Below are positions 1 to 9,429 of a stretch of DNA of 64,000 nt, one piece after another. Positions within the stretch are counted from its first letter, which is position 1, and each line of letters opens with the position of its first letter. Source of the DNA: Chlorops oryzae (Eukaryota > Arthropoda > Insecta > Diptera > Chloropidae); NCBI GenBank assembly GCA_020466095.1, contig CM035809.1:4948223-5012222 (forward strand), in the 5' to 3' direction. The translations under genes and the position numbers were made by a program. Under the pieces are notes generated by a model. It saw only the letters and a program-made list of their open reading frames with translations. It did no database searches and was not told where the DNA came from.

Positions 1-100
1 AAAAATCCTTTTAGGGGCATATTCACAACTACCCAAGCTATAAATAAATGCAAAAAAAAAAAGTCGAAAAAAAAGTTGCTCAATGAGAAGACCCCCTTAA
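1..100 (-). mobile_element. Truncated copy of the 740-bp TTAA MITE (copy 0)
   Basis: The window opens inside this copy. Its sequence is the reverse complement of the left end of the full copies, running to the shared terminus AATGAGAAGACCCCC followed by TTAA at 97-100. It lies in inverted orientation to copy 1 about 1 kb away. Confidence 0.9.
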
Positions 101-1101
101 CCGACAGAAAATGTTAATCGCAAATTATCGTTGTGTAAAACATGAGTAATCGAAAAGAAAAACCTTCGGAAATGCCGTTATTTTTTTTTTTTTTTTCTAA
201 CCTAAATGAGCTGTGACTTAAAAAATTTCACATAAACCACGTAATGAGCATTTAAAGGTATTTCAAACATGAATGAGGGAGTATAAACCTAATTTTCAGG
301 TCTGACGTTAAACAGCGGCAATGATAAATTTTTTTTTTATTGAAATAGCATTTACGTGCTGGATCATATTATATTGCTGCAAACTGAATATCACCTGTGA
401 CGATATTGTCATATTGTTAAGAGATAAAGTGCATTCACTTTTGGTAGGCTAAAATTTTCAGAATACTTTCACAAAAAAAAAAATTAAGAAAGAGCACTAC
501 ATCACGCTTTATCGGCACGTTCGATTGCTCGTTGAAAATAATTTAACAACCCGTAAATGAAAGGTGCAATATACTTGTCGGTTTTAGCATAGGAAGATAG
601 AAAAAAGTTATTTATTTTTGCCATTGAAGTATTTTTCTTGAACTCGTTTTTTTTAATTTTATTTTTTTATTTGCTTTGTTATTTGGGAACCCAAATTTTC
701 GATTTATTCGAGACTAATTTGCGATGTCAGTGATTTGAATTGCAAAACTCCTTGTGTCACATAGTACGTTAAGGTAGTCGTCCATATGATTTTGAGTTAT
801 TTGTTTCAGTTGCTATAGCATTTGTGTTCTATAGCCGTTGGAAGCAGAAAGCCTCTCAAATTTTAATCAAAAGATTGCTCAAGACTGGCTCCAAACTATC
901 TACTCAGCAAAATAAATTTTTTTGTGTGTGGAATAGTTGTCATTTAACCCATAAGAGGTCATTCTTTCACACATTTTATCTTCCATTATTTCTTCTTTTT
1001 ACCATCAATTGGATCAAGTAACAAAAATTGTTTTATCAGCTGTTTTGAGTTCAACTGAATTGGGTTAATGTCAATAAATTCAAGACTCATTGTTACTTAA
1101 C
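101..1101. other. AT-rich spacer between two inverted MITE copies
   Basis: There is no convincing coding signal here. The only open frame (824-1021) is 65 codons of low-complexity sequence without splice or family support. Homopolymer A/T runs are frequent. Flanking by oppositely oriented MITE copies 0 and 1 could make the block look like a larger composite element, but both copies have their own TTAA ends. Confidence 0.5.
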
Positions 1102-1842
1102 TTAAGGGGGTCTTCTCATTGAGCAACTTTTTTTTTAGACTTTTTTTTTTGCATTTATTTATAGCTTGGGTAGTTGTGAATATGCCCCTAAAAGGATTTT
1201 TTGAAATTCGAAATAGTTTAGAGGATATAGCCTTCTTTGTCGAGCAAGATCTGCGCTAAAACGAGTAATTTTTGCGTTGCTTCAAACTTTAAACGCGTTT
1301 ATCTCGAAACCACGTTTTTCGAACTGGCGGCCATGATATCTCCAGTTCAACTGAACCGATTTTCATGAAACAAAGTGGAATCGACGCAGAATTGTCACCA
1401 TTCTCGGGTGAACCTCGACCATAATTTTAAAAAATTTTTTACTATTTTTTTTTTTACACTAAACAACAAAAAAAAGCCCGAAATTGAAATTTTTTTTTTG
1501 AATGGCCGCCATTTTGTCAAAAAAAATCACAAAATTAAGCTTGAGGTTCACCCGAGAATTACATCTATACTGATTATAACCCCGTTTTTTTTTCCATTTC
1601 GGACGCTCCGGAGACCCGGAATCGTGGCCGCCGTGACGGCACCTTTTTTTTCACCACCAACTTTGAAGTCTCATTACTTTTTGAACAGCCCACGTATCGA
1701 GGCAAAAAAATTTTTTTATTTACTTTGAACCTTTTGTAATACAATAAATAAAAAAAGTTTTCAATTATTCTTTGCGTTTTCAAATAAGAATTTTTTTAAA
1801 AAGGGTCCAAAAAACGGGTTTTCAATGAGAAGACCCCCTTAA
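1102..1842 (+). mobile_element. 740-bp TTAA-flanked MITE, copy 1
   Basis: The copy is bounded by TTAA on both sides and has about 20-bp terminal inverted repeats beginning GGGGGTCTTCTCATTGA. It is non-autonomous: its longest open frames are unsupported. Internally it carries a perfect 16-bp inverted pair (1401-1416 and 1543-1558) and an outer 9-bp pair GGCGGCCAT/ATGGCCGCC, plus a GC-rich block near 1605-1645 that stands out from the AT-rich host DNA. The TTAA target is typical of the piggyBac superfamily. That assignment is an inference, since no transposase is present. Confidence 0.88.
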
Positions 1843-2244
1843 ACTCGTTTGAAAAAATGTCAATTGTTATATTTTTCATATCAACAGAAATGTCAAACAG
1901 ATTGAATGCCCTGCAAAATTTTTACATTTTGCGAACTAGAGTTGAAAGATTGGGAAATTTAAAAACGAAGTAGATTCGGATAAAAAAGTAGTGACGGAGT
2001 AGATTTCGAATTTTTTCAAAAAACGGAGTAAATCTACTCCGATCGGAGCAAAGTGGGAACGCTGACCCATATACGGCTCCTGACAAAAGAAACGGAAGCA
2101 TAGTTAAATTAGTTTTTATATATCATGCAGTAAAGGGTTAACAAAACCATTTACAGCGAAAATAATGTTTTCTAATTAGTAAATATTTTATGCAGGAAAG
2201 CCATTTAGAAATTAAGAAAAATGTGTCGCTTATTTAACATATTA

Positions 2245-2339
2245 GGTCTGTTCCGTACTGCACGAAACTGCCCAATTTTTTGAAAACTGTATGAAAATTG
2301 GGCAGTTTCGGGCTGTTTCGTGGAGTACGGGAACAGACC
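2245..2339. mobile_element. 95-bp palindromic MITE with TATTA duplication
   Basis: The termini GGTCTGTTCC and GGAACAGACC are exact inverted repeats. The arms extend inward for about 35 bp with a small mismatch loop around CACGAAACTGCCCAATTTT. The five bases TATTA occur immediately on both sides (2240-2244 and 2340-2344). Superfamily is uncertain, because a TA core would also fit Tc1/mariner. Confidence 0.75.
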
Positions 2340-2344
2340 TATTA

Positions 2345-3071
2345 TGCAGTGAAGGGTTAGGAAGAATTATCGGCCGGTTGCCGGATATTAACTTAGCCGG
2401 CCGGATAAATTTATAATTATTCAAACAGTTTGCATTGGACCGAGGTATCGTGACGTCGGCACAGTGAAAATTGTTTTTACTACGGAATGTACATTATGTA
2501 GAATAGGATGCAGGTGATGACATCTCTCTTAAGGGCGCACAGATAAGGATTTTCGTCTACAACTATTTTGTTGTTGTCAATATGTCTCCTCACTTCGAAA
2601 GCAATCACAGCAGGAAATCACATTCGAAAGCAAATGCTGCTTGCAGAAGCGATAAACTGCAACACATTTCGTAGGCCGTAGGCGGTAATGCATACGACCT
2701 CATATACCATCCTAGTATACTTTTTTCGAGCGTGGCCGTTTTGTAGAGTTAACGCCTATCACCACCATATAAAGTAAGGTATTATCAGGCATTTCGCCTA
2801 AAATCCCGTATACTTTGTAGCTATTAATAGACAGGTCGCTTACAGTCTCGTATACTTTGTAGGCGGTAGGCACTGTTGGTCGATGGAATTACGGTTTTAA
2901 ACCCTCTTTGAACGGAGCAATTAATTAATTAATAACCAAAACGGTTTAATAGTTAAACTTTTATATATAATATGTTGCTCCCGAAACTAAGTATTCGCAA
3001 TAAAAAATTTTTTTTCATTGGAAGAAAATTCGACTAGCCTTGCATCTCTAGTTAACAGTTGAGTAAATATC
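2345..3071. other. Gene-free spacer
   Basis: No coding or RNA gene is seen. A short direct repeat CGTATACTTTGTAG occurs near 2806 and 2849. A sequence around ATGCAGTGAAGGGTTA near 2344 resembles stretches near 2124 and 46007, suggesting remnants of a dispersed repeat. Confidence 0.4.
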
Positions 3072-3800
3072 TTAAGGGGGTCTTCTCATTTAAAACCCGT
3101 TTTTTGGACCCTTTTTAAAAAAATTCTTATTTGAAAACGCAAAGAATAATTGAAAACTTTTTTTATTTATTGTATTACAAAAGGTTCAAAGTAAATAAAA
3201 AAATTTTGTTTGCCTCGATACGTGGGCTGTTCAAAAAGTAATGAGACTTCAAAGTTGGTGGTGAAAAAAAAGGTGCCGTCACGGCGGCCACGATTCCGGG
3301 TCTCCGGAGCGTCCGAAATGGAAAAAAAACGGGGTTATAATCAGTATAGATGTAATTCTCGGGTGAACCTCAAGCTTAATTTTGTGATTTTTTTTGACAA
3401 AATGGCGGCCATTCAAAAAAAAATTTCAATTTCGGGCTTTTTTTTTGTAGTTTAGTGTAAAAAAAAAATAGCAAAAAATTTTTTAAAATTATGGTCGAGG
3501 TTCACCCGAGAATGGTGACAATTCTGCGTCGATTCCACTTTGTTTCATGAAAATCGGTTCAGTTGAACTGGAGATATCATGGCCGCCAGTTCGAAAAACG
3601 TGGTTTCGAGATAAACGCGTTTAAAGTTTGAAGCAACGCAAAAATTACTCGTTTTAGCGCAGATCTTGCTCGACAAAGAAGGCTATATCCTCTAAACTAT
3701 TTCGAATTTCAAAAAATCCTTTTAAGGGGCATATTCACAACTACCCAAGCTATAAATAAATGCAAAAAAAAAAAGTTGCTCAATGAGAAGACCCCCCTAA
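3072..3800 (-). mobile_element. 740-bp TTAA-flanked MITE, copy 2 (inverted)
   Basis: This copy is nearly identical to copy 1 in reverse orientation. The left end retains TTAA. At the right end the target has become CTAA (3797-3800) and one more C is present, so one flank has mutated. Internal inverted repeats and the GC-rich block are conserved. Confidence 0.88.
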
Positions 3801-4254
3801 TAATATAGAATATTATCTTAATAATATAGAATATTATATGCCTAGATTTTTTATAGAAATCTTACGGTAATTTAAATTGCATTTTCTCCACTTAAGTGAA
3901 TACTTTCATTATGAAAAAAAAAAAAAAAAAAATTGTTGACAATACTTAAGTTGTGTCGTCTCTCCTTGCCGTAAAATGTTCTATTATTACGTTACGCTTG
4001 GTGACTTTTCGACTGTAATTTGCATTTAGAAAAATTCTATTGTCAAACCCCTTCTTTTGTGATTTCAGCAAAGAAACATTTGCTACAGAATGCTTTATAA
4101 TTTCGACTTTCTCTTTGAAAATAAGTTTTGATTGTACGAGTTTTTTTTTTTGTCTCTTTCTCTTATTTGAAATGCTTTATTGCTTGACTTTTTTTTATGT
4201 AAAACACTTTTAAATTGACCTTTTTTTCTTCCATTTAAATTAATCATTTTTTAG

Positions 4255-7200
4255 GAAGATCGCACTCGAAATCATTATTCAAATTGGTCAATTGAGTATC
4301 CAATGAATACAACAAGCCCCGGAGAATATATTGTTACGTGTGAAGTCGATAGAAATTATTTCTTTTGGATTAATTACGTAACAAATCAAACGAAATACTT
4401 CATAACGGAGGATTTGGGAGGGCAATTGCAACTGAGTCAAAACGACAAGGTCATCGAGACAAAATGGGTATCCACTGCTTCTACAGTGAATCATTCAATA
4501 TCGCTACGTGAAAATGATCGTTTATATTTACAAAACAAAGCCACGGATATTAGCATATATTGGTTCCAAAATTGCTCATATCTGGGCATGTCGCATTCTT
4601 TGAGCTATGAAGCTCTTTATGCTGACGAAGGAGATATTGTTGATATCGAAGCTGTTCTTGTTGCATCATTTGAGAAAATACCTGAACCGACAACAACAAC
4701 AACAACAACTACAACCACCACAACAACCACGACGACGACAACAACGACTACGACAACTACCACAACGCCAAAACCAACAACTACAACAACGACTACACCC
4801 AAACCGACACCTACAACAACCCCAACAACAACATCATCAACAACAACAACAACGATTAAGCCTGCAACAGAAAATATTCAACGCAATAAACGTGACACCA
4901 ACGATACTGTACACGCAAATGCAGATCTCCTGGGAGTGAATTTAAATGGACATTTGAATAATTTCACAGCGATAGTGCCAACAACAAGAACAATTGTTAG
5001 CCATAAGCGCGTTTTGCAAGAATCTCTTCAACGTCCACCACCGCCATATGATTGTAAGACCAAAAAAGTTATCGCCAAAGACCCCAAGAAAGCTTATGGA
5101 TACTTTCAAAGGCGCATCACCTCAATTAGTAAGTTTACTAGATCATAAAATATCCCATGCAAATATATAATTCTATAAATTTTATTTCAGATCCAATTAC
5201 AAACTTCACTGTCGCCGGAAAGAATTGGTTGCAACATGGCGATATTGTGAATTTAGATATTAAATGGAAAGCCACCGATCCGGTCGAAATCTGTGCTCTG
5301 ATTTTCAATGGTTTGTACATTTATATTTCTTTGATTGCATCAAGTGTTTCTTTACTAATTATATAACAAGGCATCCGTTCGCTTACATATATGGCGGGCA
5401 TAACGAATCATTCAATCGTCAATCATTCGATTTTTCGGAGGGTCTATGAGTGCCCTAAAAAAAAAAACAAGCATTACAAAGCATTACGTTACAAAGACAA
5501 AAAAGCAATTGAGTATTATAACTATGAAACTTTTGAATGCTTAGGTATACCGCATACTCAATGATACCAACTCTTCGCAACGAAAAACCAGAACTTTCAC
5601 CCTAAAACAATTTCAAAAATATGAACTATTTAGAGTATGAATTTAGTAAGGAAGTGCCTTACATCACTACGGATGATGAGTGAATACTTTCAGTTCAATA
5701 TAATCTGAGTACCAGGACATAGTGACATTCCTGGCAACTATGTAGCAGACGAACTTACAAGAAGCGGTACGGCATTACTGGCTCCATTACAGCCTGCTTA
5801 CATGCCTTTTGCTACTTGCCGTCTTATAATTGATCAATGGGGAAACAAATTCTTCCAGACTCGGTGGGCCAGATCTGCCTAGCCTCTTGTAAGTCATAGA
5901 AGAACAGAGGAGCTCCTAAAGCTATCTAAATGTCGCCTCTCGGTGCTAGTTGGAGTACTGACTGGACACTGCTTGATTGGCCCTCACGCGAGAAGATTTG
6001 GAGCGAAAGCCTTCGATTTTTGTAGTAGTTGCCAGGACAAGGAGGAGGAAGAAACTCCTCAACATCTGCTCTTATATTGTCCGGCCCTTGCGAGGCCAAG
6101 GAAAATTTTTTAGGGGGTTATTTTCTTAACTCACTTTCTGAAATTAGTTTTATCGACCCGTTGAGTATATCTAGCTTCACCGAAGCTCTCTCTAGCTCTC
6201 TCCTTGCGAACACTCCTCTTAAACGGACACATTTTGGGAATGCTCTCCCCGCATCGTTATAAAAATATAAATAATAAATAGAGGATGAATAAGGTTTATA
6301 AAACCGGATTAAAACTGTACCCAAAAATTTTTTAATAACGAAATGTCTTTCAGTGTAAATCCCGTCTAACAAATCGGAATATATTTCACAGAATTTTTAC
6401 TTCGAAATTCAGCATATTAATTATTCAATTTATTTTTATATCAATACAGCACCCTATAATTCGACTGGCAAGGAAGAATGTCGGCATTTCGCAAAGACAG
6501 AAAACTGCACCGTCAAATACACACGATATTTCACGGAGAGTAAAACTGTGCTGTTTTTCCTTCGTAATAAAGTGTCAACAACTTTGAATCAAATTACTAT
6601 AAATATATATGAAGGTAAATGTCTGCACCGCTTTCTTTATATTCTTTGTCACTTAGCTTTCGAATAATTATACTTTGATCGAGATTTCACGAAAAAAAGC
6701 TTCTCAGCTGTCAGTTGTTGAATCGGTACCATTATCATTTACATTGATTGACAGTCATTTTAGTCGTTTTCAGGAGTTGTATAAATTCATCGACTTACAA
6801 GGTCGAAATCGGCTATGAGAACTGATTTTTGAACACATTTCAAAATTTTGTCATTTCAGCGAAAAAGCTCTCAGCTGGCATTGCTATGATCGTTCCGTAT
6901 CATTTACATGAATTGCGATCATTTCTAAGTCGTTTTCGGAGTTGCTTATTATGTTCAAGGTCGAAATCGGTAAGAAATTTTTGAAACATTTCAAAATGGA
7001 AAATCGGGCATGCCCTAGACATCCTTTTTCAAAATTCGATTTCGAAGGCGTTTGCTACCATTCAATATAAGTTTTCGTTTGAAAACAAAAAATTAACAGG
7101 CATACTCTAGAATTTGAAATCATTTCGAATCGAAATTCAATATGAATATTTTAATTCGTATTCAAAATGGACTCGAAATGAGTAAATTGAATTTAAAACA

Positions 7201-8634
7201 TATCGAACCTTATATGGTTTTCAGACTATTGAATTTAACTGAATTTAGTACCTAAAGTAGCATTTTTTAGTGAGTTTAACCTGAACTTAGGGTCTTTAAA
7301 TTCAGAAATAACTCCATGAATTTGGACATTTGTTGCTGCACCCCTTACGTTTTGCTACTTTTTTCACAGCAAATATCTCATTTAAGTTCGAACAGACTGT
7401 AAATTCAGAATTTACAGTCTGAAAGGGTGTTTTCTAAACGCTACTTTAGGAGCTAAATTCAGATTTTAAACAGATAGTCTGAAACCCATATTAACCGCAA
7501 AAATGGCGTAAACGAGAAAAAAGCAAATCAAAAAAAGCCAATCCGTAAAAATTGCTCTGATGAGACCCCAGACGGCAGGTCGAAACGTACGTCAGCAAAT
7601 AGATGGATGATTTTCTCAAGCATCGCTTGAAAATAAATTTTCACATTAATAAATTAATTATTGTTCTTCTAGAATAAAAACTTGTAAATGTAATTTTTAA
7701 ATGCATATTACTTACATATATGTGGAAAGGTCCACCGCCAGTCAGACAGTGGCTATTTTCATCATATCCCAGATCTGCCCATACCTTTTCCGTGGCTACC
7801 TTGTCGCCCTTGACAGAGACAATGACGATAAGTAAAGCGAAAGATAATATGGATGAAAAAATGTTAGAATTCGTCAGTTTTCAGAAATAATATTATCCGT
7901 TAAAGTGGCCACTTGGCCACTTTTAATTTCGAAACGACTCTGAAAACTATTTTTATTGACAAGTTTTTATGGGGATTCAATTTGAATAGCAAGGAAATTT
8001 AATCGTGAAATCGAAACGAAAATGATTCAAATAAATTCAGAGCACTAAAATTTGAATTTAAATTGATTTCGAATTTGTTGTGTGGGGATTCGATATCTCG
8101 AGCATGTTTATCAGCCTGATTTTAAATATTCCCGGGAAAGTTTTCCTGCGGATTTAAAAAAAAAAGAAATCCCAAACCAAGCAGACTGGGAAGGGAATAC
8201 AAAGGAAGCTAGAATTTTTAAAATTTTAAACAAAGGCCCTCGCATTATTTCTTTTATTGACTCTTAGAAGACTTCTTTTTTCCTCGGAGAAAAATTTCTT
8301 CGGAAAAATTCCCGGGGAATATTCATTTAGAATACGGCTCCATATGTTTATTTATATACCTAATTATTGAAAAAATAATCAATTTATTTCATTCATCAAC
8401 TACAGGTTCAATGTCGAAGTAGCTGATTTCAATTTCGGTGAAACCCAGTCCGTGGATATGGAATATAAAACATTTACGCAACGTCTATTTGATAGTATAT
8501 GTGAAGCAATGCGAACGCGGCGACATCTATTCTCACGGTTCTCACGCTCTAGTTCGGAGAATGATATTGAGCCAGAAAGTCCAACTCATAGCGGTCCCGT
8601 AAATAGCAATTTGCGCTACGATTCAATGAATTAA
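4255..8634 (+). CDS. TMEM130/PKD-like type I membrane glycoprotein, 5' end not found, possibly decayed
   Basis: Exons inferred from splice signals and phase are 4255-5128, 5191-5310, 6450-6614, a damaged transmembrane exon at 6860-6969, and 8406-8634 (stop TGA or TAA class at 8632-8634). Exon 4255 begins in frame after a TTTTTTAG acceptor, so the signal peptide is missing upstream. Visible parts in order: an N-glycosylated beta-sandwich-like region (motif PGEYIVTCEV), a Thr run of about 55 residues (mucin-like), a furin-type site RNKR at 4882-4893, a PKD-like segment from exon 2 into exon 3, and a cytoplasmic tail with VEVADFNFGETQS. The order matches vertebrate TMEM130, in the PMEL/GPNMB-related group. 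The function of the fly protein is not known to me. The best transmembrane exon has net +1 nt, which breaks the frame. The family call is moderately sure; functionality is unsure. Confidence 0.65.
5706..6262 (+). pseudogene. Fragment of non-LTR retrotransposon RNase H and ORF2 C-terminus
   Basis: Conceptual translation shows the RNase H motif VPGHSDIPGN followed by VADELTRSG, then LTGHCLIGPHARRFG and the Cys-His knuckle CSSCQDKEEEETPQHLL, typical of jockey/I-type ORF2 C-termini. The expected Trp before VPGH is a TGA stop (5706-5708), another stop follows near 5880, and the frame changes near 6110. It lies in sense orientation in the intron between exons 2 and 3 of the TMEM130-like gene. It is a dead fragment. 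Confidence 0.85.
6689..6830 (+). pseudogene. Degenerate upstream duplicate of the transmembrane exon
   Basis: This stretch aligns with 6860-6969. Both share AAAAAGCT..CTCAGCTG, ATCATTTACAT, GTCGTTTTC and CAAGGTCGAAATCGG. Read with small indels it encodes a hydrophobic span like VPLSFTLIAVILVVFGV, ending in the conserved GRNR. It lacks a usable acceptor (TTTCACG instead of TTTCAGCG) and donor (CGGCTATG), and carries several one-base insertions. It is a dead tandem copy of the exon. Confidence 0.65.
6860..6969 (+). pseudogene. Transmembrane exon with intact splice sites but broken frame
   Basis: An acceptor TCATTTCAG and donor GTAAGA flank 110 nt. The reading begins AKKLSAGIAMIVP, directly continuing NIYE of exon 3 in phase, and the last bases (..GGTCGAAATCG) would give GRNR before FNVEVADF of the final exon. 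The exon should be 109 nt (mod 3) to join both neighbours. Compared with the copy at 6689 it has about one deleted base after CCG and two extra near 6926, giving net +1, so the membrane span and tail are out of frame. This could be real decay or assembly error. Confidence 0.6.
7213..7490. mobile_element. 278-bp MITE with TTA duplication (PIF/Harbinger-like)
   Basis: Arms of about 55-60 bp are inverted repeats with scattered mismatches, beginning TATGGTTTTCAGACTAT and ending ATAGTCTGAAACCCATA. TTA flanks both ends (7210-7212, 7491-7493). It lies in the last intron of the TMEM130-like gene. A 3-bp TWA target points to PIF/Harbinger, but this is inferred from the target only. Confidence 0.65.
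7552..7598 (+). ncRNA. Type I hammerhead self-cleaving ribozyme
   Basis: All invariant core elements are present in order. Stem I is TTGCT (7552-7556) paired with AGCAA (7594-7598). The core is CTGATGA (7557-7563). Stem II is GACC/GGTC (7564-7567, 7578-7581) with a 10-nt loop. GAAA follows at 7582-7585, then a very short stem III formed by ACGTACGT. The predicted cleavage site is after C7593 in GTC. Hammerheads with minimal stem III and this GAAACGTACGTC block are characteristic of Penelope-like retroelements, so this is probably a relic of one. It sits in the last intron of the TMEM130-like gene in sense orientation, so it would be transcribed with the pre-mRNA. Confidence 0.85.
7716..7877 (-). 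CDS. Signal-peptide-like exon on the minus strand inside the TMEM130-like gene
   Basis: The minus strand reads from near 7877 to a perfect donor GTAAGT (complement of 7710-7715). It encodes a hydrophobic stretch SSILSFALLIVIVSVKG, then about 30 residues ending CLTGGGPFHIY at the donor. This looks like a signal peptide plus the start of a secreted or membrane protein. No ATG is present: the frame follows a TGA directly with AAA CTG ACG, where CTG (7875-7877) may be a mutated ATG. It may be the missing first exon of the surrounding gene in inverted orientation, or a nested or decayed gene. I see no continuing exon on the minus strand. Confidence 0.45.
8112..8340. mobile_element. CCCGGG-family MITE, copy 1
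   Basis: The inverted termini contain CAGCCTGATT..AATATTCCCGGGAA on the left and TTCCCGGGGAATATTC..GGCT on the right. Related copies lie at 13821-14022, 26691-26894 and 51549-51776. There is no coding capacity. It lies in the last intron of the TMEM130-like gene. Confidence 0.65.
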
Positions 8635-9429
8635 AAAAATGCTTTTTCGCTCAATTCCGAAGCGTTTGTTTGAACCCTTCATTGCTTGGTGTGTTTAAAG
8701 CAAATTCAACTTCAAACGGCAGGGTATTTGGATAATGGGTTCATGACTTCAGAAGACATATGCTCTGCGGGTTTTCTTTGTGATTATATATTTTATATTT
8801 TTAACTAGGCAATATCTCTACGCGTACACACATCTACACTTATGAATTATTGGCTAATTATTGTTCCATTTTTTTTTTTTTTTTAGTTTTTAGTTCGTAG
8901 ATAATAAGTTGTTGTATTTTTGTATATACTATGCGTACACTTGTAATTATGAAAGAAAATTTCGATACTGAAAATCAATGAATGGCACTGGATCTGATAG
9001 TCTGTCGGTGTATGCCAATTGTTTCTATATATAAAAATATTATAAGCCCACAAAAATAAAATTATTATACCAAGAATATAAGGTGGTGAATTTTTGGAAA
9101 ATGTGGTAAGTTAAATTTTAGCCAACTAAATGAGATTTAAATTTAAACTTGAACCTAATAGAAAGACACCTAGATATATTTGGGATTTGAATTACCTTTC
9201 CACGGGAAAGGGAAAAAAATCACGTACCCGAATAACTGGTATTCAAGCAGGTACGCTAAATGATGATAGTATTTCGAGTCGCCATTGGAAGATTTTAGAC
9301 ACACTATATTCCTAATAGAAAACACTAGAACCTTATTCAATTTAGAATAGAAAATTAAAACCTTTTGAATTCGGAAGAAAAAAGATCACTGTATCTCCAC
9401 AATAACTGGTATTCAAGCAGGTACGCTAA
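8635..9429. other. 3' flank of the TMEM130-like gene and repeat remnants
   Basis: The first few hundred bases are probably 3' UTR: AATAAA-type signals occur near 9055-9061 (CAAAAATAAAATT). A 23-bp direct repeat GGTATTCAAGCAGGTACGCT.. occurs near 9238 and 9408. GGTATTCAAGCAG is also the terminus of the repeat at 60146-60850. No gene is seen. Confidence 0.4.

Noticed and set aside
1375..1728. Open frames inside the 740-bp MITE copies (also 12043-12282, 63138-63389, 3210-3455, 1574-1783)
   Set aside because: They are low-complexity F/K-rich readings of a repeated non-autonomous element, differ in length between copies, and match no family.
4617..4802. Minus-strand poly-valine frame and 4607-4939 plus-strand Q/R frame
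   Set aside because: Shadows of the ACA (Thr) repeat in the TMEM130-like exon.
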